Of a stretch of 64,000 nucleotides of DNA, positions 39,182 through 47,238 are shown piece by piece. The notes under the pieces were generated by a model. It was not told where the DNA came from. It saw only the letters and a list, made by a program, of their open reading frames with translations, and did not search any database. Each line of letters starts with the position of its first letter. The stretch's first letter is position 1. A program made the position numbers and the translations under genes. Origin of the DNA: a virus; the IMG/VR virus record IMGVR_UViG_3300031539_000004, positions 62,001 through 126,000 of that record, one strand, 5' to 3'.

Positions 39182-40276
39182 ATGGCCGAGGTCACGCTCA
39201 CGCTGCCGGTGACGAACACGTCACCCGCGGGGGTCCCGCTGGACCGCATCAACGCTGCGATCGCCGCCGGCGAGTTCGAGCTGGTGCGAGCGCACCGCTT
39301 CTACTCGCTGACGCCGTGGGACGACGTGAAGACGTTCATCTCCAGGGTCGCGACGGTGAAGTACGAGGCCAGCATCGGCTACGAGACGACGCTCCTCGCC
39401 GAGACCGAGGACTCGGTGATCGCCCTGTCGTGCGAGTGGGGCGACGAGTGGACGCTGATCTGCGCGGTCCGCGCCGACGCTCGAGCGCAGAAGTGGATCG
39501 CGTCGATGGCGTCGATGCTCCCCGAGCCGCCTCCCCCGCCGCCGCCGCCACCGCGTCCCGACAACATGGTGCCGGTCATGTTCTGGATGCAGAACCCGAT
39601 GACCGGTGGCGCGTACGCTCGCCGCCGCGACATCGAGGTCCAGAAGTTCGAGGACGTCGCCGAGAACTACCCGGCCTCGACCCGCGCCGAGCTCGCCGAG
39701 CTCATGGCGCTCGAGGAGCCGGGGGCCGGCGGGAAGCTCGTGCTGTTCCACGGCCCTCCGGGGACCGGGAAGACGCGGGCGATCCTGTCGCTGATCTCGG
39801 AGTGGCGTGACTGGTGCGCCGCTTCGGTGGTGACCGACGCCGACCGGTTCTTCGGCGACCCGACGTACCTCAACGACCTGCTCTTCGACTCGGCTGGCCG
39901 CAAGGACTGGCTGCTGCTGGTCATCGAGGACGGCGACGAGTTCATGAACGTCGGGTCCCGAGAGTCGAAGGGCCAGGACGTCGCCCGGCTGCTGAACGTG
40001 GCCGACGGCATCATCGGCCAGGGCCTCAACGTCCTGACGTTGATCACCACGAACGTGGCGATGGACGAGCTGAACCCGGCGGTCGTGAGGACCGGCCGGT
40101 GCATGTCGAATCTGCAGTTCCCGGGGTTCGGCGAGGGCGAGGCCGCGGAGTGGCTCGAGGCCCACGGGGTCGACTACTCGGACGAGGATCTCGGCGGTTC
40201 GACCTTGGCCGAGCTGTACGAGCTGGTGCGCCGGACCGAGCGGGCGCAGAAGGCTCTGGCCCGTTTCGCCGACTAG
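39182..40276 (+). CDS. AAA+ ATPase (DUF5925-type), copy 2
   Basis: A 364-residue paralogue of the preceding gene: Walker A LFHGPPGTGKTRA, Walker B LLVIEDGDEFMN, sensor LITTNVAMDELNPAVVRTGR. It differs by a poly-proline hinge (EPPPPPPPPPRP, about 116-127) between the N-terminal domain and the ATPase. AGGAGAACC precedes the ATG, 11 bases after copy 1. Tandem copies suggest a hetero-oligomeric ring. Confidence 0.88.
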   Translation: MAEVTLTLPVTNTSPAGVPLDRINAAIAAGEFELVRAHRFYSLTPWDDVKTFISRVATVKYEASIGYETTLLAETEDSVIALSCEWGDEWTLICAVRADARAQKWIASMASMLPEPPPPPPPPPRPDNMVPVMFWMQNPMTGGAYARRRDIEVQKFEDVAENYPASTRAELAELMALEEPGAGGKLVLFHGPPGTGKTRAILSLISEWRDWCAASVVTDADRFFGDPTYLNDLLFDSAGRKDWLLLVIEDGDEFMNVGSRESKGQDVARLLNVADGIIGQGLNVLTLITTNVAMDELNPAVVRTGRCMSNLQFPGFGEGEAAEWLEAHGVDYSDEDLGGSTLAELYELVRRTERAQKALARFAD

Positions 40277-40294
40277 CCGGCGTCCTTGCTGCCT

Positions 40295-40314
40295 GTAGCT
40301 TCGCAGGCTACGAT
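40295..40314 (+). promoter_or_regulatory. GTAG-N9-CTAC operator with embedded -10
   Basis: GTAGCTTCGCAGGCTAC (40295-40311) overlaps -10 TACGAT (40309-40314); a short leader with GGAGGAAC leads to ATG 40342. Confidence 0.65.
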
Positions 40315-40341
40315 CCACCGGTACCCGACAACCGGAGGAAC

Positions 40342-41067
40342 ATGATGAGCGGACAACTGCCCGACGCCGACGAGGCGCGCCGACAGGTGCTGAATGAGGT
40401 CGCCCTCGAGGACGGCACGGTGCTGGTGAAGGGCGACGAGATCCATGCCCAAGGCGAGCCGGGTGCGACGTTCAAGTTCATCCACCTCGCGATCTCGCCT
40501 GATGGGTCGAGCCGGTGGGTGTCCTGCTACGGCGGCACGAAGGGCCGGGGGATGCATCGGGCGTTGCGACCCGAGAAGATCCGGGTCAAGAAGGGCACGA
40601 AGGCGGTCAAGATCGGCGACCCGACCGGCGAGGCTGCCGAGGAGTTCGTCGCTGAGGCCCCGCCCGAGGAGGAGGCTCCGGTCACCGAGACCGTCGAAGC
40701 CCCGCCCGAGGTCGCGCCGGAAGCTCCACCCGAGGCCCCGCCAGCGGAACCGGCCGACGAACCGGAGGTCGAGGAGCTGAAGGGCGAGGACTTCGAGGAG
40801 GCGGTGAAGCCGAAGCGTCGACCCGACAAGGCCGCCAAGGAAGGCGCGCTCGCCGAGGCGATCGCCGCTGGCCGGATCAAGGCGGGCACCGAGCTGCACC
40901 ACGGCGAGTACCGCGGGGTCGTCACAGCGTCGGGGCACGTCGAGGTGGCCGGTGAGACCTACAACTCGCCGAGCACCGCAGCGAAGAACGCCGCGGGTCG
41001 CCAGTCGGCGAACGGGTGGGACTGGTGGAAACTCCCGAGCGGCGAGAAGCTCCAGACGGTCAGATGA
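40342..41067 (+). CDS. RAMA-domain protein
   Basis: A 241-residue protein. Residues about 20-90 form an N-terminal domain (FKFIHLAISPDGSSRWVSCY). A Glu/Pro/Ala-rich linker follows (about 100-150). The C-terminal 60 residues (GTELHHGEYRGVVTASGHVE, then YNSPSTAAKNAAG, then GWDWWKL) match the RAMA domain, thought to read modified or methylated DNA and often found beside methyltransferases, as here. A Met doublet starts the gene. Confidence 0.82.
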   Translation: MMSGQLPDADEARRQVLNEVALEDGTVLVKGDEIHAQGEPGATFKFIHLAISPDGSSRWVSCYGGTKGRGMHRALRPEKIRVKKGTKAVKIGDPTGEAAEEFVAEAPPEEEAPVTETVEAPPEVAPEAPPEAPPAEPADEPEVEELKGEDFEEAVKPKRRPDKAAKEGALAEAIAAGRIKAGTELHHGEYRGVVTASGHVEVAGETYNSPSTAAKNAAGRQSANGWDWWKLPSGEKLQTVR

Positions 41068-41071
41068 GCGC

Positions 41072-41815
41072 ATGGACATCGAACTGCTCGACCGTTACCA
41101 GCGCGCCACCGGCTTCATGGGGGTCGGCGATCCGTTCAACGCGGGCTTCGATCAGGTAGACCGGCTCCTCGATTCGGGGCGCGGTCGCCGCGAAGCGTGC
41201 ATCGAGTTCTCGTGGTCGGTCCCGACCCTCGAGGCGGTCATGGCGCTCGTCGCCTGCGGGCCGATCATCGACCCGATGGCGGGCACCGGCTATTGGGCGA
41301 TGCTGGTCGACCAGGCCGGCGGCGATGTGATCGCTTCGGATGTGATCCTCCCCGGCGACGACCCCGAGGAAGCGGCCGAGATCACCAGCTCCTTGTGCGG
41401 CTACGGGAACCCGTGGCACGCCGAGGGCGGCCGCCAGTGGTTCCCCATCGGTCGTCAGGATGCCCGTCAGGCGGCCTCAGATCACCCTGAGCGCACGCTC
41501 GTCCTCTCCTGGCCCCCATACGGCGACGAGATCGGCGCGGCCGTCGAGGAGGCGTTCTGGACGGCCGGCGGGAAGCGGATGGTCTACATCGGCGAACCCG
41601 GCGAGGGTTGCACCGGTGATGAGGTGTTGCACGCCCGGCTCGGCTGGTCGCCGCTCTGTCGGGTCCACGAGTTCGACTTCGACCCCGATGAGTACGAGTG
41701 CGTCTGCGAGCTCGCCGGCGCTCAGCGGTGGCTCCAGGTGTCGGAGGTGTCGCTCCCGCAATGGTTCGGGATGCACGACGCCCTGTTCATCTTCGACCGG
41801 AAGGACCCCGCATGA
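41072..41815 (+). CDS. AdoMet-dependent methyltransferase-like protein with SWPPY
   Basis: A 247-residue protein. IIDPMAGTGYWAMLVDQAGG near 70 is an AdoMet motif I, and VLSWPPYGDEI near 140 is a variant of DPPY/NPPY. A Rossmann fold is likely. The missing Asp/Asn at the DPPY position makes adenine-N6 activity doubtful; base or other small-molecule methylation is possible. Follows the RAMA gene by four bases. Confidence 0.7.
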   Translation: MDIELLDRYQRATGFMGVGDPFNAGFDQVDRLLDSGRGRREACIEFSWSVPTLEAVMALVACGPIIDPMAGTGYWAMLVDQAGGDVIASDVILPGDDPEEAAEITSSLCGYGNPWHAEGGRQWFPIGRQDARQAASDHPERTLVLSWPPYGDEIGAAVEEAFWTAGGKRMVYIGEPGEGCTGDEVLHARLGWSPLCRVHEFDFDPDEYECVCELAGAQRWLQVSEVSLPQWFGMHDALFIFDRKDPA

Positions 41816-42192
41816 TCTTGGCGATCGTCGGCACCCGCACGTTCGTCGCGCCCGACGGCGAGGCGCGCGCCCGTGAGATCATCCGCGCCGAGCTCGCCGA
41901 GCGGAAGCCCGAGCTGGTGATCTCGGGCGGCGCGTCCGGCGTCGATTCGTGGGCGGCCGAGGAGGCGCTGCTCCTCGAGCTGGCGGTGGAGGAGATCACC
42001 CCGTTGCACGCCCGGTGGGAACCGAACGGGTACAAGGCCCGGAACATGCTCATCGCCGAGCGGTGCGACGAGCTGATCTCGATCCGTTGCGGCCAGGCGA
42101 CGAGCTACGGGTCCGGGTGGACCGCCGATCGGGCGGCCGAGCTCGGGAGGCCGGTGACCCGCTACACGCTGGATCCTGTCACAGCGGTGTAG
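41812..42192 (+). CDS. SLOG-superfamily (DprA/DUF2493-like) protein
   Basis: A 126-residue protein with MILAIVGTRTF, then VISGGASGVDSWAAEEALLL, the GxxG and GxxxGxD nucleotide-binding signatures of the SLOG fold. Some members bind nucleotides or sense signalling molecules; small phage versions are of unknown role. ATGA overlap with the upstream gene. Confidence 0.8.
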   Translation: MILAIVGTRTFVAPDGEARAREIIRAELAERKPELVISGGASGVDSWAAEEALLLELAVEEITPLHARWEPNGYKARNMLIAERCDELISIRCGQATSYGSGWTADRAAELGRPVTRYTLDPVTAV

Positions 42193-42206
42193 TAGGGTCA
42201 GCTACA
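42188..42206 (+). promoter_or_regulatory. GTAG-N9-CTAC operator spanning -10 to start of transcript
   Basis: TGTAGTAGGGTCAGCTACA contains -10 TAGGGT (42193-42198); an ATG begins at its last base, seven bases after the -10. This precedes the HTH regulator operon, so autoregulation is likely. Confidence 0.7.
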
Positions 42207-42251
42207 TGATGAACCCGGGGAACCGCCCCGGTCTGAGCAAGGAGGAGCCAC

Positions 42252-42557
42252 ATGGCTCACAAGCTGGAGCAGGTCAGCCACCCGAAGGCGCAGGCGAACC
42301 GAGTCGCGAAGGCGATTCGGATCGTGGCCTTCCTCGAGACGAGCGACTTCCTGTCGACGGTGTGCCCCGAGAGCGTCGCCGCGCTCGGCCCCGCGGCGTG
42401 GGAAGCCTTCGCCGCCGAGTTCGATGAGACGGTCCCGAGCGTCGAGACGATCGCCGTGGTGATCGGGGTCGTCGCCGGTCGCGCCATCGGGGACGTCGAG
42501 TTCACCGTCGAGGACGGCGAGGTCGCCGAGGTCGCCACTCTGGCGGCGGTGAGCTGA
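42252..42557 (+). CDS. Hypothetical protein, first gene of the regulator operon
   Basis: A 101-residue protein (MAHKLEQVSHPKAQANRVAK...) behind AAGGAGGAGCC. Basic helical N-terminus then acidic beta region (VVIGVVAGRAIGDVEFTVED). A leaderless ATG at 42206 opens another frame (MMNPGNRPGLSKEE...), perhaps a leader peptide that controls entry at 42252. Confidence 0.7.
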   Translation: MAHKLEQVSHPKAQANRVAKAIRIVAFLETSDFLSTVCPESVAALGPAAWEAFAAEFDETVPSVETIAVVIGVVAGRAIGDVEFTVEDGEVAEVATLAAVS

Positions 42558-42560
42558 GCG

Positions 42561-42800
42561 ATGCGAACGCCGAGGCCAGCCGAGTTCGCCGCGGCCTTCG
42601 CGCTGTTGACCGATGACCGGCTCCCGGCGGCGGTGGAGGAAGCTCGCCGCCGTCGGGGTTTGTCGACCCGGGCCGCAGCCGCCGAGATCGGGACGCATCA
42701 CAACACCATCGTCCGGTTGGAGCGCGGCCAGATCGCCACGTCGCAGATGCTGCTGAAGACGATCGCCAAGATCGTCGTGTGGCTCGAGGAGGGGTCGTGA
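42561..42800 (+). CDS. XRE-family HTH transcriptional regulator
   Basis: A 79-residue protein. RRRRGLSTRAAAAEIGTHHN then TIVRLERGQ is a Cro/CI-type helix-turn-helix with the recognition helix at THHNTIVRL. The only clear small sequence-specific DNA-binding protein in the window, preceded by a GTAG-N9-CTAC site, so it is the prime candidate for the regulator of those sites. Four bases separate it from the previous gene. Very short, with no oligomerisation domain beyond a terminal helix. Confidence 0.85.
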   Translation: MRTPRPAEFAAAFALLTDDRLPAAVEEARRRRGLSTRAAAAEIGTHHNTIVRLERGQIATSQMLLKTIAKIVVWLEEGS

Positions 42801-43876
42801 GTCGCCTCGCTGACCGGCTCGGCGGCGGGATCCGCGTGGGATTCGAGTCCCGCGAGGAGCAGGAGAGGGCCATCGCCGAGTCGACGGCCCGAGCTTCGCA
42901 AGCGATCCATCGTGACTCCCCGGTGTACGAAATCTCGAACGTGCTGCGGCTATACCGTGAGCAGCGCGACCAGTACCCGAACCTCGACTCGTTCCCGATG
43001 GTCGCCCCACCCCACGACAACTACCTGATGGAAGCCCGGTGGCCGCAGGGGTCGCTCGACGGCGAGCGGTTCACCGAGCCGAAGCAGGTCGGGCTGCTCT
43101 TCGCCCGCATGCCCGATTCGGAGGGGTGGGATGGTGGGCCGAGCTGCGCGCTGGCGGTCCTCGCCGTCGGGTTCTGGCGCGGGAAGCCGGACCATCTCGG
43201 GTCGTGGAGGCTCATCATTGACGAGGTGGGCGGCCTGGCGGTCGCCGATCCGACGCCGGCGCAAGGCCTTCGTCGCTGGCATTCGAGGCGGGTCGCCGGG
43301 CAGGTCGATACGGTCGCGAGGCACCGTGATCTCCTGCGGGATCTGGAAGGCCGGATCGAGTCGGGCGATGAGGATGAGCGGGCCAAGGCGCTCCGCGACG
43401 CCGAGGCGGCGCTCGAGGACGCCGCCGGCGAGCTTGAGGCGACGGAAGCCGAGCTGGCCGAGATCGAGGCCGAGCTCGACAAGGTGATCATGGGGATGAT
43501 GGAGCGCGAGATCCTGTACCCGGCGCTCCTCACGCACTCGCTCCTCAACTGCCGGAACGTCGAGGTCGAAACGAACGCCCCGCCGGCGAAGCTGTCGAAG
43601 CGGCACCAGCGGAAGCGGGGCGCGCCGATGGTGAAGTTCAAGACGCTGAAGGTGAACCCGATGGGCGGCGGGCGGCGGTCCTCGAGCGGTGGTGGCGGGA
43701 CCGTCGATCTTGGCGGCGGCCAGACGGCGCTCCACATTGTCCGCGGCCACTTCAAGACCTACACGGCTGACCGGCCGCTCCTCGGTCGTCACGTCGGCAC
43801 CTACTGGTGGCAGGCGAACGTGCGAGGCTCGATCGACAACGGGGTCGTCGTGAAGGACTACGAGGTCGAGGTGTGA
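42797..43876 (+). CDS. Hypothetical phage protein with coiled coil
   Basis: A 359-residue protein from GTG 42797 (GTGA overlap). Residues about 185-240 are a long charged coiled coil (DLLRDLEGRIESGDEDERAK...). The end holds ALHIVRGHFKTYTADRPLLG, then VGTYWWQANVRGSI, a pattern seen in many phage proteins of unknown role beside HTH genes. An N-terminal alpha/beta region may be a sensor. Confidence 0.7.
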   Translation: MSRLADRLGGGIRVGFESREEQERAIAESTARASQAIHRDSPVYEISNVLRLYREQRDQYPNLDSFPMVAPPHDNYLMEARWPQGSLDGERFTEPKQVGLLFARMPDSEGWDGGPSCALAVLAVGFWRGKPDHLGSWRLIIDEVGGLAVADPTPAQGLRRWHSRRVAGQVDTVARHRDLLRDLEGRIESGDEDERAKALRDAEAALEDAAGELEATEAELAEIEAELDKVIMGMMEREILYPALLTHSLLNCRNVEVETNAPPAKLSKRHQRKRGAPMVKFKTLKVNPMGGGRRSSSGGGGTVDLGGGQTALHIVRGHFKTYTADRPLLGRHVGTYWWQANVRGSIDNGVVVKDYEVEV

Positions 43877-44421
43877 AGGTCGACCTGCTAGACGATCTGG
43901 ACTCGAACGGGTGGCACACCTCGGCTCACCCTCGGCCGATCTCGCTGAAGCGGTCGCTGCCGTTCTACACGCGGGGACCGAGCTACTACGTCCACCGGGT
44001 CCGCTCGGGGCTGCTCCACCACGACGGGCGGATCTCCGTCACGTTCTGGTGCGGCCCGATCGGACACGGCAAGGGCGGCGCTCGGCTGGCCGCCGAACCT
44101 CCCGAGGGGTGCCAGGTCTGCTCGACGTGCGAGGGGCGTGCTGTCGGCTCGGGCCAGCTCGGCTCGAGGGTTCTCGCCGGCGGTCGTGAGGTGATCTTCT
44201 CGCCGGCCCCTGGCCGCAAGATCGAGTGCGTGTGGGAGCGCGGGTCGCGCGGGTATGCGTGGATCGACTATCACCAGTGCCGGACCCGGGCGCGGTTCGT
44301 CGCTTCGAAGGACGGGGGGGAAGACCGGCCGACCTGCCTCTACCACACCCGGTCGATGAAGGCGATCAACGCCGGGTGGGTGTTCGCACCGATGCCGGCC
44401 CCATTCGAAAGCGGAGCGTGA
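43873..44421 (+). CDS. Hypothetical Cys-rich protein
   Basis: A 182-residue protein from GTG 43873. Conserved-looking CGPIGHGKGGARL and a CQVCSTCEGR zinc knuckle, plus later C residues (CRTRARF, CLYHTRS). Overlaps both neighbours. Possible nucleic-acid binding; family not recognised. Confidence 0.65.
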   Translation: MKVDLLDDLDSNGWHTSAHPRPISLKRSLPFYTRGPSYYVHRVRSGLLHHDGRISVTFWCGPIGHGKGGARLAAEPPEGCQVCSTCEGRAVGSGQLGSRVLAGGREVIFSPAPGRKIECVWERGSRGYAWIDYHQCRTRARFVASKDGGEDRPTCLYHTRSMKAINAGWVFAPMPAPFESGA

Positions 44422-45248
44422 TGGCGAAGGACTACGCGGTGTGGCGGATGGACTCGGTCCTCGAGCCGTGGCCGATCGCCGACGGCGCAGCGCAGGCGGT
44501 CGTCACATCGCCGCCGTACTGGTCGAGGCGCAGCTACGGCGATGACGACGCCGAGCTCGGCCAGGGCGACGACCTCGACGCGTACGTCGACTCGCTCGTC
44601 TCGTGTTTCCGTGAGGCGCACCGGGTCCTCGCCGGCGACGGGCTGCTGTGGGTCAACCTCGGCGACTCCTCAGCGAAGTCGGGCGGCGCGGGCGGCGACT
44701 ACAACAAGGGCGGCCGCAAGGAGGGGCAGCGGAAGTACCGGCAGGGCCGCTCGGGGTTGCCCGGCCCGCAGTACGCGCTCGTCCCGTTCCGGTTCGCGCT
44801 GGCGATGCAGGCCGACGGGTGGCTCGTCCGCAAGTCGATCGTGTGGGACAAGTCGCCGACGGTGAGGCCCGAGGACCCGAACCATGTGCGCCGACCGCTC
44901 GAGGCGCACGAGCACATCTTCATGCTGGCCCCGGGGCGCAACCGGTTCGACCGGGCCGGCCTTGAGCTGGCGGGCGAGCTCGGCGACGTCTGGCACTTCC
45001 AGCCCGAGACGAGGGCGCGCCAGGACTCGAAGGGGAACCGTCACCCGGCCCCGTACCCTCCCGAGCTTCCGTTGCGGTGCCTGCGAGCGTCGGGGGTGAA
45101 GCCCGGCGAGTTGGTGGTCGACCCGTTCCACGGCTCGGGTTCGTCGGGCGACGCGGCCCGCGAGCTCGGCTGCGGCTATGTCGGAATGGACCTGTACGTC
45201 GGGCGTCAGCGCCGACGTTCTCGGGGGAGTTCTAGAACAACCCGCTGA
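44421..45248 (+). CDS. DNA amino-methyltransferase (N4-cytosine or N6-adenine)
   Basis: A 275-residue protein with VVTSPPYWSRRSYGDDD (TSPPYW, typical of N4-cytosine and beta-class enzymes) near residue 28 and the AdoMet motif VVDPFHGSGSSGDAA near the C terminus, giving the SPPY-then-FxGxG order. The middle is the target-recognition region (HVRRPLEAHEHIFMLAPGRN). Its TGA stop lies in the second regulatory motif (45246). Confidence 0.88.
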   Translation: MAKDYAVWRMDSVLEPWPIADGAAQAVVTSPPYWSRRSYGDDDAELGQGDDLDAYVDSLVSCFREAHRVLAGDGLLWVNLGDSSAKSGGAGGDYNKGGRKEGQRKYRQGRSGLPGPQYALVPFRFALAMQADGWLVRKSIVWDKSPTVRPEDPNHVRRPLEAHEHIFMLAPGRNRFDRAGLELAGELGDVWHFQPETRARQDSKGNRHPAPYPPELPLRCLRASGVKPGELVVDPFHGSGSSGDAARELGCGYVGMDLYVGRQRRRSRGSSRTTR

Positions 45249-45313
45249 CCAGCGGTTATGCGAGGCCCTTTCCGCCCGCTGTAGTCGCTTCGGCTACACG
45301 GGCATGGTACGTT
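45246..45313 (+). promoter_or_regulatory. Composite promoter: GCTGGTCA (inverted) 45246-45253, operator 45280-45298
   Basis: The second motif is extended here to CCGCTGACCAGCGG, close to a perfect palindrome. Operator TGTAGTCGCTTCGGCTACA after 26 bp; -10 TACGTT (45308-45313), ATG seven bases on. Confidence 0.8.
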
Positions 45314-45320
45314 GGTGTCC

Positions 45321-45611
45321 ATGAGGAAGCCCACCACCACAGGAGAAGGCACCATGACCATCACCGCTTACGAAGAGACCGCATCGAACAGCGACGCCGC
45401 CAAGGACGCCGAGCGCACCGCCCGCGACATGGTCTACGCACTGGCGACCGACGGGGGCAACGACCCCTACGCCACCTGCGCCGACGAGGGCGACATCGCC
45501 GAGTCGATCGCCGACGAGCTGGCGGTCACGCACGGCCTCAGCGTCGAGCTGGCCTTCGAGATCGCCGAGCAGGTCGCCGGTGAGACCATCGACACGATCC
45601 GCTGCGGCTGA
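45321..45611 (+). CDS. Small acidic protein with leaderless and SD-led starts
   Basis: From the leaderless ATG 45321 (MRKPTTTGEGTM...) 96 residues; from ATG 45354 behind AGGAGAAGG 85 residues (MTITAYEETASNSDAAKDAE...). Very acidic helical body. The first 11 codons act as a built-in leader in frame with the second start. Confidence 0.7.
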   Translation: MRKPTTTGEGTMTITAYEETASNSDAAKDAERTARDMVYALATDGGNDPYATCADEGDIAESIADELAVTHGLSVELAFEIAEQVAGETIDTIRCG

Positions 45612-45641
45612 GCAGCGACACTGGAACGAGGAGGAACCCCG

Positions 45642-45827
45642 ATGGCGAAGAACCGCAAGACGAGCACCCACCGCCGAGACCTCTCCGGTCTCCGTGGTCG
45701 CGAGCGCGCCGAGCACTTCGCCAACGGCGGCACCGTCGCCCAATGGCGCGGCGCAGCTCGCACCTACGACAACAAGACCAAGGCCCGCGCTTCGAAGGAA
45801 GCGTGCCGCGGCCGGGTCACCAACTGA
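45642..45827 (+). CDS. Small basic protein
   Basis: A 61-residue protein (MAKNRKTSTHRRDLSGLRGR...) with 16 Lys/Arg. AGGAGGAACC upstream. A likely nucleic-acid contact, by charge only. Confidence 0.65.
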   Translation: MAKNRKTSTHRRDLSGLRGRERAEHFANGGTVAQWRGAARTYDNKTKARASKEACRGRVTN

Positions 45828-45838
45828 AGGAGAGGCCG

Positions 45839-46756
45839 ATGGCCTACGCCAAGAAGTCACGCGACGACCAGAAGGCCGAGGCAGCGGAGGCGCTCGAGCG
45901 TCTGCACGGGCAGGTCGCCGAGATCAACGGCTCCGAGGAGTGGCTCGACTACCTCGCCACGATGAGCAAGTTCCGGTCGTACTCGCCGCTCAACACGATG
46001 CTGATGTGGATGCAGTGGGAGGGCCGACGGCGTGAGAACCCCGAGCTGCCCGAGCTGAGCCAGCCCGCCGCCTTCTCGAAATGGAAGGGCATGGGCCGCT
46101 GGATCCGCAAGGGCGAGAAGGGCCTCGGGGTGCTGGTCCCGATCCGGGTGACTGACCGCGACGCCGAACCGGGCGACGATGGCCGCCAGCCGAAGAAGCT
46201 GGTCGGCTTCCGGCTGGTGTTCAAGACCTTCGATGTGGCGCAGACCGACGGCGAGCCGCTCCCCGAGAACCCGATCCGAGAGGAGATGGTCGAGGGTGAG
46301 GGCGACGAGGCGGTGTGGGCGGCGCTGGTCGACCAAGCCGAAGCGCTCGGCTACCGGGTCGAGATCGCCGACGAGGTGCTCCCCGCTCACGGCGACTGCA
46401 ACTTCCTCCTGAAGCGGCTCCGGGTCGCCGAGTCGCTCCCGGCCGCTCAGCAGGTCAAGACGCTGGTGCATGAGCTGGCCCACGCCACGCTCCACAGCCC
46501 CGACGAGTACCTGCTGGCCCACAGCACCCCGTACCACGTCGCTGAGGTCGAGGCCGAGTCGGTCGCCTTCACGGTGATGGCGCTCCTCGGGCGGGACACC
46601 TCGAGCTACAGCGTCGGGTACGTCGCGAGCTGGTCGAAGGGTGACGGTGAACTGATCGCCAAGACCGCCGAGAAGGTGATCGGCACCGCGCAGCGAATCG
46701 CCGAGGCCGTCGAGGCGTCGGTCGAGGTACAACAGGAGGCCGCTTCGGCGGCATGA
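45839..46756 (+). CDS. ArdC-like antirestriction / ImmA-type metallopeptidase
   Basis: A 305-residue protein. The N-terminal ~130 residues match ArdC-N (LDYLATMSKFRSYSPLNTML, then FSKWKGMGRWIRKGEKG). The C-terminal half has a zinc-protease motif LVHELAHATLH (near 204-214) with a downstream Glu (VEAESVAF). ArdC proteins protect incoming DNA from type I/II restriction and bind ssDNA. Start behind GGAGAGG. Confidence 0.88.
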   Translation: MAYAKKSRDDQKAEAAEALERLHGQVAEINGSEEWLDYLATMSKFRSYSPLNTMLMWMQWEGRRRENPELPELSQPAAFSKWKGMGRWIRKGEKGLGVLVPIRVTDRDAEPGDDGRQPKKLVGFRLVFKTFDVAQTDGEPLPENPIREEMVEGEGDEAVWAALVDQAEALGYRVEIADEVLPAHGDCNFLLKRLRVAESLPAAQQVKTLVHELAHATLHSPDEYLLAHSTPYHVAEVEAESVAFTVMALLGRDTSSYSVGYVASWSKGDGELIAKTAEKVIGTAQRIAEAVEASVEVQQEAASAA

Positions 46757-46770
46757 CGAAGGAGGGGCCG

Positions 46771-47163
46771 ATGGGCTTCGAAGAGGACAAGCGCCAGTGG
46801 GAGGGCATATACGCCCTCTTGAATCAGGGCCGGTTGTGGGTCGACCGCGACGCCAACCGGGTGGAGATCGCCGAGATGCCAGCGACCTACCGGGCGAACG
46901 TGGTCCGGTGGCTGCGATCGCGGGCTGTCGGCCTCGAGTGGAAGTACGGGTTCGGCGAGGCGATCTCGATGGGCCGGTACGAGGACGCCTTCGGGCTCCC
47001 CGACGACTTCGACATCCCGATGCACGACGACGAGTGGCCGCTCCACATCGACCTGCGGACCGCCGCGGGGAAGCGGGAGTGGCGTGAGCTGTGCCTCGGC
47101 TGGATTGAGGGGACCCGGCTGGTGAGGTCGCTGCGGGTGGGCGCGGAGGTCACGATCGGCTGA
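46771..47163 (+). CDS. Hypothetical protein
   Basis: A 130-residue protein from ATG 46771 (MGFEEDKRQWEGIYALLNQG...), preceded by GGAGGGG. An ATG at 46753 overlapping the ArdC-like stop is also possible. Aromatic alpha/beta domain; no family recognised. Confidence 0.65.
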   Translation: MGFEEDKRQWEGIYALLNQGRLWVDRDANRVEIAEMPATYRANVVRWLRSRAVGLEWKYGFGEAISMGRYEDAFGLPDDFDIPMHDDEWPLHIDLRTAAGKREWRELCLGWIEGTRLVRSLRVGAEVTIG

Positions 47164-47194
47164 CCGCTCCCCGGTTGCCCTCGGGGTTCCGGTG

Positions 47195-47238
47195 TACGCT
47201 CGACCGTCAGATGGGCTACACCGATCCCGAGGGCTGAC
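47195..47238 (+). promoter_or_regulatory. Portal promoter -10 and mini-leader peptide
   Basis: -10-like TACGCT (47195-47200) precedes a nine-codon frame (ATG 47211, MGYTDPEG, stop 47235-47237) that ends one base before the portal ATG. This could couple translation of the portal to a leaderless start. Confidence 0.4.
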
